In this document: piece by piece, positions 1 to 9,312 of the stretch
Numbering within the stretch: position 1 is the stretch's first letter
Layout of the letters: each line of letters opens with the position of its first letter
NCBI RefSeq assembly: GCF_041060425.1
Contig: NZ_JAULBC010000004.1
Coordinates: forward strand, 186,001-250,000
Reading direction: 5' to 3'
DNA: 64,000 nt
Source: Danxiaibacter flavus
GTDB taxonomy: Bacteria > Bacteroidota > Bacteroidia > Chitinophagales > Chitinophagaceae
Made by a program: the position numbers and the translations under genes
Notes under the pieces: model-generated
Databases searched by the model: none
Seen by the model: only the letters and a program-made list of their open reading frames with translations
What the model was told of the DNA's origin: nothing

Positions 1-849
1 GGAGCAGAACAATACAGTAAGGATCGCTACAATGCAGATGAAGTTTTTAATACTGCTTTACCCTTCTTGCTTGAAGTAAAAAAATTAGGCTGCACGACAT
101 TCATTGATTGCTCTCCGGCGTATTTGGGAAGAGATGTGCAACTGTTCAAAAGATTATCTAAAGCCAGTGGCTTAAACATCATCACCAATACGGGTTATTA
201 TGGCGCAGTAAATGAAAAATTCCTGCCCAAACATGTATACACAGAAACATCAGAGCAAATAGCCGCAAGGTGGATCAGTGAGTGGAAGAACGGCATTGAC
301 GGAACAGACATCAGACCAGGCTTTATGAAGACCAGTGTTGATAAAGCACCACTAACGCCGGCACAGCGTAAAATAATTGATGCAGCAGCGATCACACACC
401 TGGCTACAGGACTAACCATTGGTGTACACACGGGCAACGGCGACGCAGCAAACGAACAACTGGAAATTTTGAAAGCGCGAAATGTGGCTCCTTCCGCACG
501 TATCTGGATTCATGCGCAAAGTGAACCATCGGAAACCTATTACATAGAAACAGCAAAAAAAGGTGGCTGGGTTTCTTTTGATGGCGTCAATCCGGGTACG
601 TTACAAGCAAATTTGAAGTACCTGCAACTGATGAAAAAGAACAACTTTCTCGATCTTGTTCTTGTATCACAGGATTCAGGCTGGTATCATGTAGGTGAAC
701 CCAAAGGCGGCGAGTACAAGAATTACAATTGCATCTTCACTGAATTCATCCCCCTGTTAAAACAAAATGGATTTACACAAAGTGAAATAGATAAGATCTT
801 TATTACAAATCCGGCGAAAGCGTTTGAGATAAAAATAAGAACCCTGTGA
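1..849 (+). CDS. Phosphotriesterase-like amidohydrolase, 5' truncated by window edge
   Basis: The reading frame is open from base 1, so the gene starts upstream of the window; about 282 residues are visible. It looks like the C-terminal part of a phosphotriesterase (PTE/Php) TIM-barrel hydrolase. Candidate metal ligands follow the family order: a lysine in GFMKTSVD (possible carboxylated Lys), histidines in GVHTG and IHAQ, and an aspartate in SQDSGWYH. Members hydrolyse phosphotriesters, lactones or similar esters; the substrate here cannot be read. The first stop (TGA, 847-849) overlaps the first word of a GATGTAC heptamer array. No downstream partner lies on this strand. Confidence 0.85.
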   Translation, partial: GAEQYSKDRYNADEVFNTALPFLLEVKKLGCTTFIDCSPAYLGRDVQLFKRLSKASGLNIITNTGYYGAVNEKFLPKHVYTETSEQIAARWISEWKNGIDGTDIRPGFMKTSVDKAPLTPAQRKIIDAAAITHLATGLTIGVHTGNGDAANEQLEILKARNVAPSARIWIHAQSEPSETYYIETAKKGGWVSFDGVNPGTLQANLKYLQLMKKNNFLDLVLVSQDSGWYHVGEPKGGEYKNYNCIFTEFIPLLKQNGFTQSEIDKIFITNPAKAFEIKIRTL

Positions 850-896
850 TGTACGATGTACGGTGTTAGATGTACGATGTTAGATGTACGATGTGA
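848..896 (+). repeat. Seven-copy degenerate heptamer array (GATGTAC type)
   Basis: Seven consecutive 7-bp words of the type GATGTAC, GGTGTTA and GATGTTA. The first word overlaps the stop codon of the upstream hydrolase. The same 7-bp periodicity with other words recurs at many gene ends in this window. Confidence 0.85.
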
Positions 897-1154
897 TTTT
901 GCCGTCAACGATCGTCAAGTACGGGTTACGAAGTACCCATGTTTAACAGCATTATTAATTGTTGAGTTCTTAAAAATCATAGACATCTATTCCAACTTCG
1001 AAAAACATGACAGATCTACATCGCAAACCTCTGTGTAGCTCTGTGTCTTCTCCTGCATTTCTCCGTGTAACAATAACTGCTGTTAAGTACCTGCAACAAT
1101 TAGTTACACAGAGCTGCAGCAAAATATCCGAAGTATAACAGCCAAAGCTGACAG
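897..1154. other. Intergenic spacer with dispersed CTCTGTG-type repeat
   Basis: No gene is supported. Bases 916-943 hold a copy of the AAGTACG/TTACGAAGTAC palindromic family. Bases 1029-1062 hold a CTCTGTGTAGCTCTGTGTC-like segment related to repeats at 17657-17700, 27330-27490 and 57.6-58.3 kb. Confidence 0.5.
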
Positions 1155-2867
1155 CTAGTATACAGACCCCGGCGGCACCTCGTCCGCCTCTGAAAACGAA
1201 CGCATATAAAGTGGCTTCAACTGTTCCGCTTCTTTTGATTTATTTTGCGCACTGAGACTTTGGGCCAGCCCAAGCAATGACCATCCGTTACCCGGATTCC
1301 ACACAAGATCTTCACGATACACTTTTTCAGCGTCGGCAGGCTTATCCATTTTTAACAGAAAAGCACCGAGGTATTGCCTTGCGGGCATCATCCAGTCCTT
1401 TGGCTCAACGTAGATCAAACTTTCTTCGGCGGAAATAGCTTTTTGTAAAGAGGTAACTGCGGGATCATATTCCTTCTTCATAAAATGAATAGTGGCTTCA
1501 AGTATATGCTCAGGAATGCGTGCTATGTCGACGGGACGATTGAATGGGATATTACGTTTGGACAATATACTGTCCTGCGCTTTTTGCTGCAGTTGTTCCA
1601 GGTAATTTTCGGCAATGGTTAGTTCTCCGGTGTGTGCATAAGCCATTCCCTTTGCAAAATAAAACAACACGAGCGCGTAAGGCCATTTACTATCCGGGGT
1701 TACCTTGTCGTTAATAATATCCTGCCACTTACCAAGTCGCACCCTTGCTATATCCGGCAACATGAACAGGTATTGATTGTACGTGTTCTCATAAACCGGT
1801 GTTACGCTACCCCTGCATCGAAAGGCAATAGGCATTCCCTTCTTGTACATGCCACCACTGAGTGCGCAATAAGTTTGCACGGCGAAATAATGCAGTGAGT
1901 GAGGAACAGGCGACAACCCTTTCACAAGAGAATCATATAACATCAGGTTTTGATCTGCTTTTTCGTTGACATCTACGCCTTTTGCATAAAGACCGTTCCG
2001 TTCGTATTCATGACTTGACATATGTACCATGTGCGCTACACCCGGCAAGAGATCTTTCAACACATCTGCGTTCGCAAGTCCTACTTCCGGGTGACGGGAA
2101 GCTTCCGTAAGATGGATATAATAATGCAATGCGCCCGGATGCATTTTATTGCTTTTGAGTACTTCTTCACACATAGCTACTACTTCCGGCGTCCATTCTT
2201 TAGGTGTTCCATCGTTATGCCAGAAATCCCACGCATGGATGAGCATAACGGCATCTATATAAAGTGTCTTGAGATCCACGTCATCAGGATGTGCCAAAGC
2301 AATCTTTCTCATTTGTTGAGCGTAAACTTTATTCAATTCCATCCGGCGACTGTCAGCACTGTCATTAATATCATAACGGACATTCATTGCCGCAATCAAC
2401 TCCTTTTCTTTTTCTGATGCATTGGCAGCATGCGCATTCATTTCACGCAATGCTTCAGGAACCGGTTTGCGCATGGAGTAAGTATAGGTGAAATTATATC
2501 CTGGTCCCAAAGCAAGCGCCTGTCCCCAATAAGACATCGCTGAACTACTGTCAAATCTCGCTGATTCTTTAAAGGACAAAACAGCTTCTTTCCAGTGATA
2601 GCTGTAATAAAGCGTTAATCCCTGGTTGAAATAAAACTGTGCGCTGTCATTCTTTGTTGATATTCTATAAGAATAATCTCCCCACCCGGGCATCACCGTA
2701 ATATTTTTTGCACCGGCCGGCACGTCAAGATCATCATAACTATCCGGACCACAGCCAACGATATTTTCGTGTTTAAGATTTCTTAAACCGGCATCATTGC
2801 TTACACCGGAAATAAATAATACCGGTACAAAAAAAGTAAAGGCGAGGTAAAAAGGATATTTTTTCAT
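1155..2867 (-). CDS. Secreted TPR-repeat protein
   Basis: 570 residues, starting with a hydrophobic signal-like segment (residues 4-22). Helical TPR-like pairs are visible: about residues 75-118 (YFNQGLTLYYSYHWKEAVLSF, then AMSYWGQALALGPGYN) and again towards the C-terminus (about 455-560). The central HPGALHYYIHLTEASRHPE and HMSSHEYERNGLY segments are typical of a widespread family of large TPR proteins without an assigned reaction. The protein is probably exported to the periplasm or outer membrane and may serve as a scaffold. It stands alone, divergent from the haemoglobin gene. The family is clear but the function is not. Confidence 0.75.
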   Translation of the reverse strand: MKKYPFYLAFTFFVPVLFISGVSNDAGLRNLKHENIVGCGPDSYDDLDVPAGAKNITVMPGWGDYSYRISTKNDSAQFYFNQGLTLYYSYHWKEAVLSFKESARFDSSSAMSYWGQALALGPGYNFTYTYSMRKPVPEALREMNAHAANASEKEKELIAAMNVRYDINDSADSRRMELNKVYAQQMRKIALAHPDDVDLKTLYIDAVMLIHAWDFWHNDGTPKEWTPEVVAMCEEVLKSNKMHPGALHYYIHLTEASRHPEVGLANADVLKDLLPGVAHMVHMSSHEYERNGLYAKGVDVNEKADQNLMLYDSLVKGLSPVPHSLHYFAVQTYCALSGGMYKKGMPIAFRCRGSVTPVYENTYNQYLFMLPDIARVRLGKWQDIINDKVTPDSKWPYALVLFYFAKGMAYAHTGELTIAENYLEQLQQKAQDSILSKRNIPFNRPVDIARIPEHILEATIHFMKKEYDPAVTSLQKAISAEESLIYVEPKDWMMPARQYLGAFLLKMDKPADAEKVYREDLVWNPGNGWSLLGLAQSLSAQNKSKEAEQLKPLYMRSFSEADEVPPGSVY

Positions 2868-3133
2868 TTTCGCAGGTTGTTGATAGTTTACAGCATTGTT
2901 ACTTAATGAAACTTACGGATCAGGCTTTATGCAGTTCTGTTAAGCAATTCCTCTTTTCTGCGGATCACAGTTAATATACCAAAAATTGTTGTTTTTGTAA
3001 CTTAAAAGACTCTTAACACCTGGTACACCTGTAAATCGTGCTCATTTGCATTCAGTAATAGCCTTTTCCAATGCAAAACGGTCAGGCGGTTTTTAGTGCT
3101 ATATTTATAGCAACAATCGCAACAATAATAATT

Positions 3134-3613
3134 ATGGAACAGAAAACGCAAGTTCCCACGCTATATGACTGGGTGGGAGGACAGGCTACGCTTGAAAAGC
3201 TGACAGAGGTTTTCTATGACAAAGTTCTAAAAGATGAGCTATTATATCCTGTTTTCAAAAACATGGCAAGCGATCACAGCAGGCATGTTGCGCATTTTAT
3301 TGGAGAAGTATTTGGCGGCCCGAAGGTTTATACTGAAAATGATAATGGTACCCACGCAATAATGGTTGCACATCACCTCGGAAAGATGCTGACTGAAACA
3401 CAACGCAAAAGATGGATAGCATTGCTATTGGAAAGCGCAGATGAAATTGGTTTAGCAGACGATCCCGAATTCCGCTCTGCACTTGTAGGTTATCTTGAAT
3501 GGGGAAGCCGCATTGCCGTGATCAACTCTACGACAACGGACAATCCCATTGATGAACATGCACCAATGCCCAAATGGGGCTGGGGAGAACCCGGAGGCCC
3601 TTACCAACCATAA
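3134..3613 (+). CDS. Truncated haemoglobin, group II (GlbO-like)
   Basis: 159 residues from ATG 3134. An in-frame upstream extension to 3071 would add a hydrophobic stretch that the family lacks, so I prefer the internal Met. The TrHb pattern is visible: YDWVGGQATLEKLTEVFYDKV at the start, YPVF at 38-41, probable proximal His80 in VAHHLGKML, and the group II tryptophan (G8) at Trp94 in RKRWIALL. Group II truncated haemoglobins bind O2 or NO and are linked to oxidative or nitrosative stress. The neighbouring minus-strand operon carries two more haem enzymes (P450 and DyP), which suggests a haem/redox locality. Function beyond the family is inferred. Confidence 0.9.
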   Translation: MEQKTQVPTLYDWVGGQATLEKLTEVFYDKVLKDELLYPVFKNMASDHSRHVAHFIGEVFGGPKVYTENDNGTHAIMVAHHLGKMLTETQRKRWIALLLESADEIGLADDPEFRSALVGYLEWGSRIAVINSTTTDNPIDEHAPMPKWGWGEPGGPYQP

Positions 3614-3628
3614 ACCGCTGTCGTGATG

Positions 3629-4081
3629 TTAGCTAGCAACAAAAGCGCTGCTTTGAGGAAAATACCTTCCCGTACAAAGCCACCTTGTTGCCATATAGAT
3701 TAAAAAACCAAAGGGCCCAAGCAGGCATGTGAACACAAGCGCAGGAATAATCTTCCAATGACTAATACCGCGTTTAACTGAATCTCTTTTGATCCATACA
3801 GCCACCAGCAGATCGAAACATAAAATATGGCACCATGCCGCAGTGACTATTGGCCTGGATGAGAAAAGCTCCATTACACCATCTAACGATGAGAACTTCT
3901 GCATTAATTCAGTACGAAAATTAATTGCGTTAAGCGCGGTATACGAGGCCGCAATGATAACTGCAATAATGCCGCCTACTACTTTGTTATAATGCAGCCA
4001 AAAAGGACTTACGAACAGTAATATTATCCAGCCGATACCGGCGATCATTACTACCAGGTTGAAGAACTGATCAATATTCAT
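3629..4081 (-). CDS. ABA4-like (DUF4281) four-helix membrane protein
   Basis: 150 residues with four hydrophobic segments (about 8-30, 33-52, 80-97, 107-132). The CHILCFDLLVAVWIKRD and ACLLGPFGFLIY-like stretches match the ABA4-like/DUF4281 pattern of a conserved H..xFDL then a GPxGxLxY motif. Plant ABA4 is needed for neoxanthin formation; bacterial members have no firm role. It is last in a four-gene minus-strand run, 43 bp after the DyP gene, so it is probably co-transcribed with the P450 and peroxidase genes. A role in lipid or isoprenoid oxidation is inference from context only. Confidence 0.75.
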   Translation of the reverse strand: MNIDQFFNLVVMIAGIGWIILLFVSPFWLHYNKVVGGIIAVIIAASYTALNAINFRTELMQKFSSLDGVMELFSSRPIVTAAWCHILCFDLLVAVWIKRDSVKRGISHWKIIPALVFTCLLGPFGFLIYMATRWLCTGRYFPQSSAFVAS

Positions 4082-4124
4082 CGGTTTAATTTAAGCTTGC
4101 TTGAATAGGTAGTTTTCCCTGGTA

Positions 4125-5549
4125 CTAGATGGTGGTTAGGTAATTGATAGTTGTGATTGACGGAAAAAAGAAATACGCACCGCCCCTTACTGTTACAAAA
4201 CTCTTCATGCCTGTTATATATTTATTCACAGGTTTGGCAGGTATTGTAAATGTTTGTTCTGTTCCCGGCGGGCACACTTCTCTTATTCCACTAACAGGAT
4301 CAGGATCATTGTAGAGTTGCAAAAACTTTGGATAGTTGGCCCATGTATAGGAAATAAATTCAAACTGGCGCCCAATGTCAGCGTTAAAGCAGGTGAACAT
4401 CAATCCTACTTCAGTTTCCGGCTTGTGATTGGTTGGCGAACCTGCAAAAGGTTGCCCATACAATCTTGCCCTGCGTATAATACGATGTCTCCTGGTAAGT
4501 TTGAATGATTTCTCCACGCCATTATCCTCGAACGCATCGCGTGGATTTGTGCGGCGTATATGTGAACCAAAAGGACATTTCAGACCTTCCTTGTCAGAAT
4601 CCTGGTAGGTAAAATATGCTGTATAGTAATCAACTTCTTTATTGTCACCGGCAGGATCAGCATCAGGATAAAGCGATAATGGCGCGCCGCTTGGCCAGCG
4701 TCCCATCATCTTGCTTGCAAGCTTCACACTTTCCTGTACATTCATGCTTCCATCATCATTTTTTGTCTTTTCATTCATGAAGGTCCAGTAGCCGTCCACA
4801 TCTTCCTGCAGTTGACGCATAACCATGTAGGAGCCATTGCGGCCAATGTCTTTTTTACCTGTGCCCATCGGATCATAGGGCAGGTCGGACATGTTACCCT
4901 GATCCTTTGTAAGAATGGGCGTATCAGGAAAGACATTGTATTCATTTTTATACCCCATAATAAACTCACCCGCATTCACATAATCCTGCTCAGGCCCCTT
5001 GCGGTCGCTGCCTTTAATAAGCGGCTGGGATATACCGTCCCTGAATCCAAAATGTTCTTTATTAAAAGGAAGCGTTTGACCATCCAGTTCAAAAACATTT
5101 TTGAGGCCTGCAGCAAGAAACTGTTGTTCAAGCTGTTTGTAATAATTGATTGCAGTGGCTTCATCAGCGCCAAACACCATTAACAGGATGTGCGCTTCTT
5201 CATTATTGGGACCACCCCAGCGCCATTTTTCAGGAGCACTGCTATCGTAGTCTGCCAGAATGCGCTGCCGGTGTGGTGTAGTCATTCCTTCATAAAATTC
5301 CCTGCGAAAATTGCTCAGGTTCTCTTCATTCATACCTAACGCCCGCAACCCTTGTGCCGTAAAGGCTATGTTGAGGCAATTGCTTTTGGGAAAATGGGTA
5401 ACATTGGTTATGCTACCACTAATATCTTTTAAAAAGGTTTTGGCAGCCGCAGCATCTGTTACATGCAGCATAACATAACGCGAATACATCATGTGCTTAT
5501 AGCCTCTTACTATATAACCCTGGATATCTGCTTCTTCAAGTTTTTCCAT
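4125..5549 (-). CDS. DyP-type haem peroxidase
   Basis: 474 residues, a dye-decolourising peroxidase family member. The hallmark GFRDG lies at residues 168-172 with distal Asp171. The proximal haem ligand is His330 in CPFGSHIRRTNPRD, and a long C-terminal part (GLMFTCFNADIGRQFEF) is typical. DyP enzymes use H2O2 to oxidise dyes, lignin-like phenolics or other substrates. There is no signal peptide or Tat motif, so it is probably cytoplasmic. It is third in the operon, 53 bp after the unknown membrane protein. That next-door protein and the GST-P450 fusion suggest one oxidative pathway; the substrate is unknown. Confidence 0.92.
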   Translation of the reverse strand: MEKLEEADIQGYIVRGYKHMMYSRYVMLHVTDAAAAKTFLKDISGSITNVTHFPKSNCLNIAFTAQGLRALGMNEENLSNFRREFYEGMTTPHRQRILADYDSSAPEKWRWGGPNNEEAHILLMVFGADEATAINYYKQLEQQFLAAGLKNVFELDGQTLPFNKEHFGFRDGISQPLIKGSDRKGPEQDYVNAGEFIMGYKNEYNVFPDTPILTKDQGNMSDLPYDPMGTGKKDIGRNGSYMVMRQLQEDVDGYWTFMNEKTKNDDGSMNVQESVKLASKMMGRWPSGAPLSLYPDADPAGDNKEVDYYTAYFTYQDSDKEGLKCPFGSHIRRTNPRDAFEDNGVEKSFKLTRRHRIIRRARLYGQPFAGSPTNHKPETEVGLMFTCFNADIGRQFEFISYTWANYPKFLQLYNDPDPVSGIREVCPPGTEQTFTIPAKPVNKYITGMKSFVTVRGGAYFFFPSITTINYLTTI

Positions 5550-5602
5550 AAAATGAAGTTGATTTTTTATTGTACTGGTTTCAGTTGTGTTGAAGCATTT
5601 AA

Positions 5603-6862
5603 TTAAAAGCGGTTTAAGAAACGTTGCGCTTCCGCTTCAGTAGTGTTCAGCATAAGTTCATTCCTGATATAGGTATTGTTCATTACATTCTTAATAGAAA
5701 GATTGGGATAAGCACAGTACCACACAGCGGTTGGTATTTGATAATAGCGGCTCCATGCAAGAAAATGTTCTTCGTCATACGCGCCGCCTGTAAACAGAAA
5801 CCGGGTTGGCGGAAAGTTTACCGTATTGCTCCAGATGCCTGTTAATCCCCAACCGGACTTGTCTATAAAATCTCCGAGATACTGTTGCCAGCTTCCATCA
5901 AAATTGCTGAAGAAAAGCATACGCTTTTGATCATCCATCAACAACCACCGTGCGAAATGGATTGTTGGAATACCCATCAGCTTACCTTTTACAAACAGGT
6001 TTTTAACAAGCGACTTTGCAAACAACATTAAGCCCATCAACGTTATAAGCCGTATTTGCCCGGGCTTCATAATAAGAAGTTGTGTAAACTGGTTCTGATT
6101 ATGAAAATCTTCATATTCTTCCAGCTTGCGGATATGTGCGCCATCTATCTGGCTGGAGGTAAGTCCCAGCGCTTTATCCTTGCGCTCATACAGAAAATGA
6201 ATGACCAGTATCCATATAATAATAAACGGCAAAAGCACCAGCAGAATAAGCCCCAGCAATGCCATGCCAAGCCAGTTTTCCTTTGGCAGCTTTACACTCT
6301 CCCGCGCCCATTGAAACTCGGTTTTCGAAAGAACATCTGTTTTTATTGCGGCATGAATTTCTTTTGCAGATTGACTGCCCCATTTGCCGTTGCGAATTAA
6401 ATTAAGGATGTATTCCCGTAGTTCGTTTTCCTTGCGGATCTGGACTAATGTACGTCCGGGGGCACCGGCAAAAAATGCTGACGCCTTTACGCGCCATTTT
6501 TCCAGGTATGCTTTTCTTGTTGCAGGATTTCTGTTAGCAGCATCAGGATAACCTTCGCAATTTTCATATAGCTTATCAATAAAATCACCGCAAGTAGTAG
6601 CAAGCGCTGTTAGCTGAGCATCTTCATCCCCATCGTAATCCGTACCCAACACGAATTTTGCGGGATAGCTGTTTCCTGATTCATCAGGCGGCTGGGCTTC
6701 CAGCAAAACAAGTCGCAGATAATGTATCGTGTCAACATTCTGAAAGGATTGCTGCACGCCGTTATCCAATCCCGATCTTATTTGCTTTAAAACTGTATCC
6801 AGGTTGTTGTAGGCCGAAGGAATTACTGGCGTAGCCAGTGTAAGCGGTTGTTGGCGAACCAT
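5603..6862 (-). CDS. Conserved membrane-anchored protein linked to DyP/P450, function unknown
   Basis: 419 residues; I do not recognise a named family. A strong transmembrane segment lies at about 197-224 and a weaker one at about 270-288. The soluble ends resemble each other: an IHYLRLVLL...DGDE...CGDFIDK pattern at 46-97 and an IHFARWLLM...FDGSWQQYLGDFIDK pattern at 300-335. This suggests two related alpha/beta domains separated by a membrane hairpin. The C-terminal FLFTGGAYDEEHFLAWSRYY and WYCAYPNLSIKNV segments look conserved. It sits between the GST-P450 and DyP genes with gaps of 69 and 53 bp, so it is probably an operon member delivering substrate or binding membrane lipid; this is inference. 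Confidence 0.8.
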   Translation of the reverse strand: MVRQQPLTLATPVIPSAYNNLDTVLKQIRSGLDNGVQQSFQNVDTIHYLRLVLLEAQPPDESGNSYPAKFVLGTDYDGDEDAQLTALATTCGDFIDKLYENCEGYPDAANRNPATRKAYLEKWRVKASAFFAGAPGRTLVQIRKENELREYILNLIRNGKWGSQSAKEIHAAIKTDVLSKTEFQWARESVKLPKENWLGMALLGLILLVLLPFIIIWILVIHFLYERKDKALGLTSSQIDGAHIRKLEEYEDFHNQNQFTQLLIMKPGQIRLITLMGLMLFAKSLVKNLFVKGKLMGIPTIHFARWLLMDDQKRMLFFSNFDGSWQQYLGDFIDKSGWGLTGIWSNTVNFPPTRFLFTGGAYDEEHFLAWSRYYQIPTAVWYCAYPNLSIKNVMNNTYIRNELMLNTTEAEAQRFLNRF

Positions 6863-6931
6863 GATATAATTGTTTACTGATTGTTTAGAAGGAACAGAAG
6901 GGTATACTTATAAAATGCGTTTACGAACGCC

Positions 6932-9043
6932 TTATTCATCGTCATCACTACCATCAAACGCCACAACAAAATTTGTAGGAAAAGGCCCCTGTTGTAAACC
7001 GGTCCTCATGCCCGCACGCCCGTCACCTCTTCTAACGTTCTTTAATCTTAAAACTGAAGCTACTAATTCAGAGATAGTGACAGCGTTAATGTATTTGCCA
7101 TAGCACTCGTGCAAACCATAACCGTAGTTCATGTACACGGACGTTCTTTCCGGGTCAAATTTTTTGGGTTCGGGAAATGCAGCAGGATCGAACATGGCAG
7201 CAGCCGTTAACGCAAACACCTTTGTTTTGGCAGGGATGGTGTATGCCTTGTTTCCTTTGCCCCTGAGCTCCTGCTTTGTTTCTGAATAGCGTATAACACC
7301 GGGCTGTGCAGGATTAAAACGCAGCGCTTCGGAAACGTAACCATACATTTTCTTCATGTCCTTTGCGCGGGCTACTTCTTCTGCTCCCGGTAAAACGTCG
7401 GGACGGTTCAGCAGCTCATCCAGCACCAGCACAACAGCCTTATTTGTTGTTTCCAGAATACCTGTCAACAAGCCGCCAACGTTACGCTGCAATGTATCAT
7501 CATCAAACCACTCGTTACCCGGTTGCTGCTGCATTAACAGCAGGCGGTTAAGAATATTATCGTCAAGTGTTTTTCCGTCTTTCAGCATTTGCTTGCGATC
7601 CTCAATCAGTTCCAGAATCCAGTCACGGCGCTGCAATGCTGCATCTACAGCAAGCTTGTGCTTGGCTGCATTACCCGTAAAATTGAGAAAGAGATCATAG
7701 AATAGTGCGCGGTGCCAAAGCTTCATTTTTTCTAAGGTTGGCGCCGGTACACCAAAATAAAAATCCAGCAGTTTAACCAGTACGGGATAGTTTAATGTAT
7801 TTGGCACATCTATCCTTCCATAATCTTTTACGTTTGCGATTATTTCGTCAGCGGCATTTCTTACAAATCCTCTTATCAGTTCAAGATCATCTTTTTTTGT
7901 TGCTGCTCTTACAAAATTCCGTTCGCGATCAAACTGCGGGTTATCTCTATCCCAGCCAAGAAAAAACGCGCCGCGTTGATCGGCCATTTTTTTTGAGTTG
8001 ATTTCCTCTACCGTAAAGTCAAGATCACGTTCCAGCAATTCTGTAACAAGATCATTCCTGTTTACAGTCATCAATTTCAACGGACCAAGCTTTAGAACGG
8101 GATATTTTTTTTGCAGGAAATAAAAGAGATTGGCTTTACTAATGTTCATGGATAGTTTCAGCCTGTCAACAATTGTTGCAAGCAGACCGGGCTCTTTCGG
8201 CATATCAGAAGGCAGACGCTTTGGCGGGCGGTCTTCCTGGTAAAGACGAAGCACAAACTGTCCTGCAGCGGTAGCTCTTAATTCATCTATTACAAGCCTG
8301 TAAGCATCCGGCACCTGGTTTATTTTAGGTGTAACACTGCCGCATTCTTCAGGCAATATTAATGGAGAAGAAATGGATGCAAAAGCAATATCAGCTAACG
8401 TAGGTGTATCGCCTGTAAGATATTTTCTGCCATCGGCCAGTAGTCCATTCACCCGGGCGAATGTTTTACGGATAAAGTCAAGTAACTGATCAGAGGAGCA
8501 ACCAGACAGGTTATGATCACTCTTTAAAGCGGCGGAGATAGATCCGAATTTAAAACTATAATTCAGCCTTTCACCAATGGGTACATGGCGCGTGAATACA
8601 GCTTTTGCAAATGAGGCATTTGGCAGCATTTGCAGATAAACATATTTAGTTACAGCTTCTTCGTATTCGCCATTAAAAAGGTTATAAAGATCCAACACCT
8701 CTTTCTTCCTGCCTGTTTCAGCCGGAACCATTTTTTTCGAGCTCAGGCAATTCTGCTCGCAGTATTGTACAACGCTGTTGGTAGTATAAATAAGGCCATC
8801 ATTCATCACTAAAACGGGATTGTTCCGTATGCCGTTATTATCAGTAAGTTTTTGTATTACCTTCTTATACAATCCTGGCGCATGCACCTCGTCTTTGTAA
8901 GGTATTCCGTTAAGATCCAGTATCCAGCGGGCTATTTCGTCCGTTCCCCCAATACTATTGCTTACAAATGTGGGAAATGTCTTGGAATAGTTGAATGACT
9001 TCCTGAAATAGATTTGATCAGGATCGTTGTATGGGTTAGTCAT
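6932..9043 (-). CDS. Glutathione S-transferase-cytochrome P450 fusion protein
   Basis: 703 residues in one uninterrupted frame. The N-terminal part (about 1-265) is GST-like: a thioredoxin-fold segment with NPVLVMNDGLIYTTNSVVQYCEQ around 75-97, and a helical domain with TGDTPTLADIAF at 210-221. The C-terminal part (about 285-700) is a cytochrome P450: I-helix GGLLTGILETTN (523-534), K-helix ExxR at Glu572/Arg575, and haem loop YGYGLHECYG with Cys647. There is no N-terminal membrane anchor. The fusion suggests a conjugated or glutathione-handled substrate for the P450 or peroxidase. First gene of the four-gene minus-strand operon. Domain calls are firm; the pathway is not known. Confidence 0.92.
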   Translation of the reverse strand: MTNPYNDPDQIYFRKSFNYSKTFPTFVSNSIGGTDEIARWILDLNGIPYKDEVHAPGLYKKVIQKLTDNNGIRNNPVLVMNDGLIYTTNSVVQYCEQNCLSSKKMVPAETGRKKEVLDLYNLFNGEYEEAVTKYVYLQMLPNASFAKAVFTRHVPIGERLNYSFKFGSISAALKSDHNLSGCSSDQLLDFIRKTFARVNGLLADGRKYLTGDTPTLADIAFASISSPLILPEECGSVTPKINQVPDAYRLVIDELRATAAGQFVLRLYQEDRPPKRLPSDMPKEPGLLATIVDRLKLSMNISKANLFYFLQKKYPVLKLGPLKLMTVNRNDLVTELLERDLDFTVEEINSKKMADQRGAFFLGWDRDNPQFDRERNFVRAATKKDDLELIRGFVRNAADEIIANVKDYGRIDVPNTLNYPVLVKLLDFYFGVPAPTLEKMKLWHRALFYDLFLNFTGNAAKHKLAVDAALQRRDWILELIEDRKQMLKDGKTLDDNILNRLLLMQQQPGNEWFDDDTLQRNVGGLLTGILETTNKAVVLVLDELLNRPDVLPGAEEVARAKDMKKMYGYVSEALRFNPAQPGVIRYSETKQELRGKGNKAYTIPAKTKVFALTAAAMFDPAAFPEPKKFDPERTSVYMNYGYGLHECYGKYINAVTISELVASVLRLKNVRRGDGRAGMRTGLQQGPFPTNFVVAFDGSDDDE

Positions 9044-9312
9044 AAGTTTATGAACGGGGTGTTTAAATTATGGCAACAGAAGATTATCTTCTGTTGAAAT
9101 CGTTTCAATATCAAAATAACAAATATTTTCGAGAAAAGAAAATGTGATTTACCGGATTACCGGGCGGATAAATCACAGCATAAAGCCAGCACCGTTGGGT
9201 TAACCAACAGCCTGAGCAAATAATCCTGGCAAACATGTTTGGACCATTAAACAAGGCCGCATTTACGATCGTTTTATCCGTTCTCACAGAAAAAAAAAGC
9301 AAAACGATTTTT
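9044..9312. other. Divergent promoter region between P450 operon and DUF202 gene
   Basis: 269 bp between two divergent genes, AT-rich. I see no convincing operator or structured element. Confidence 0.4.
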
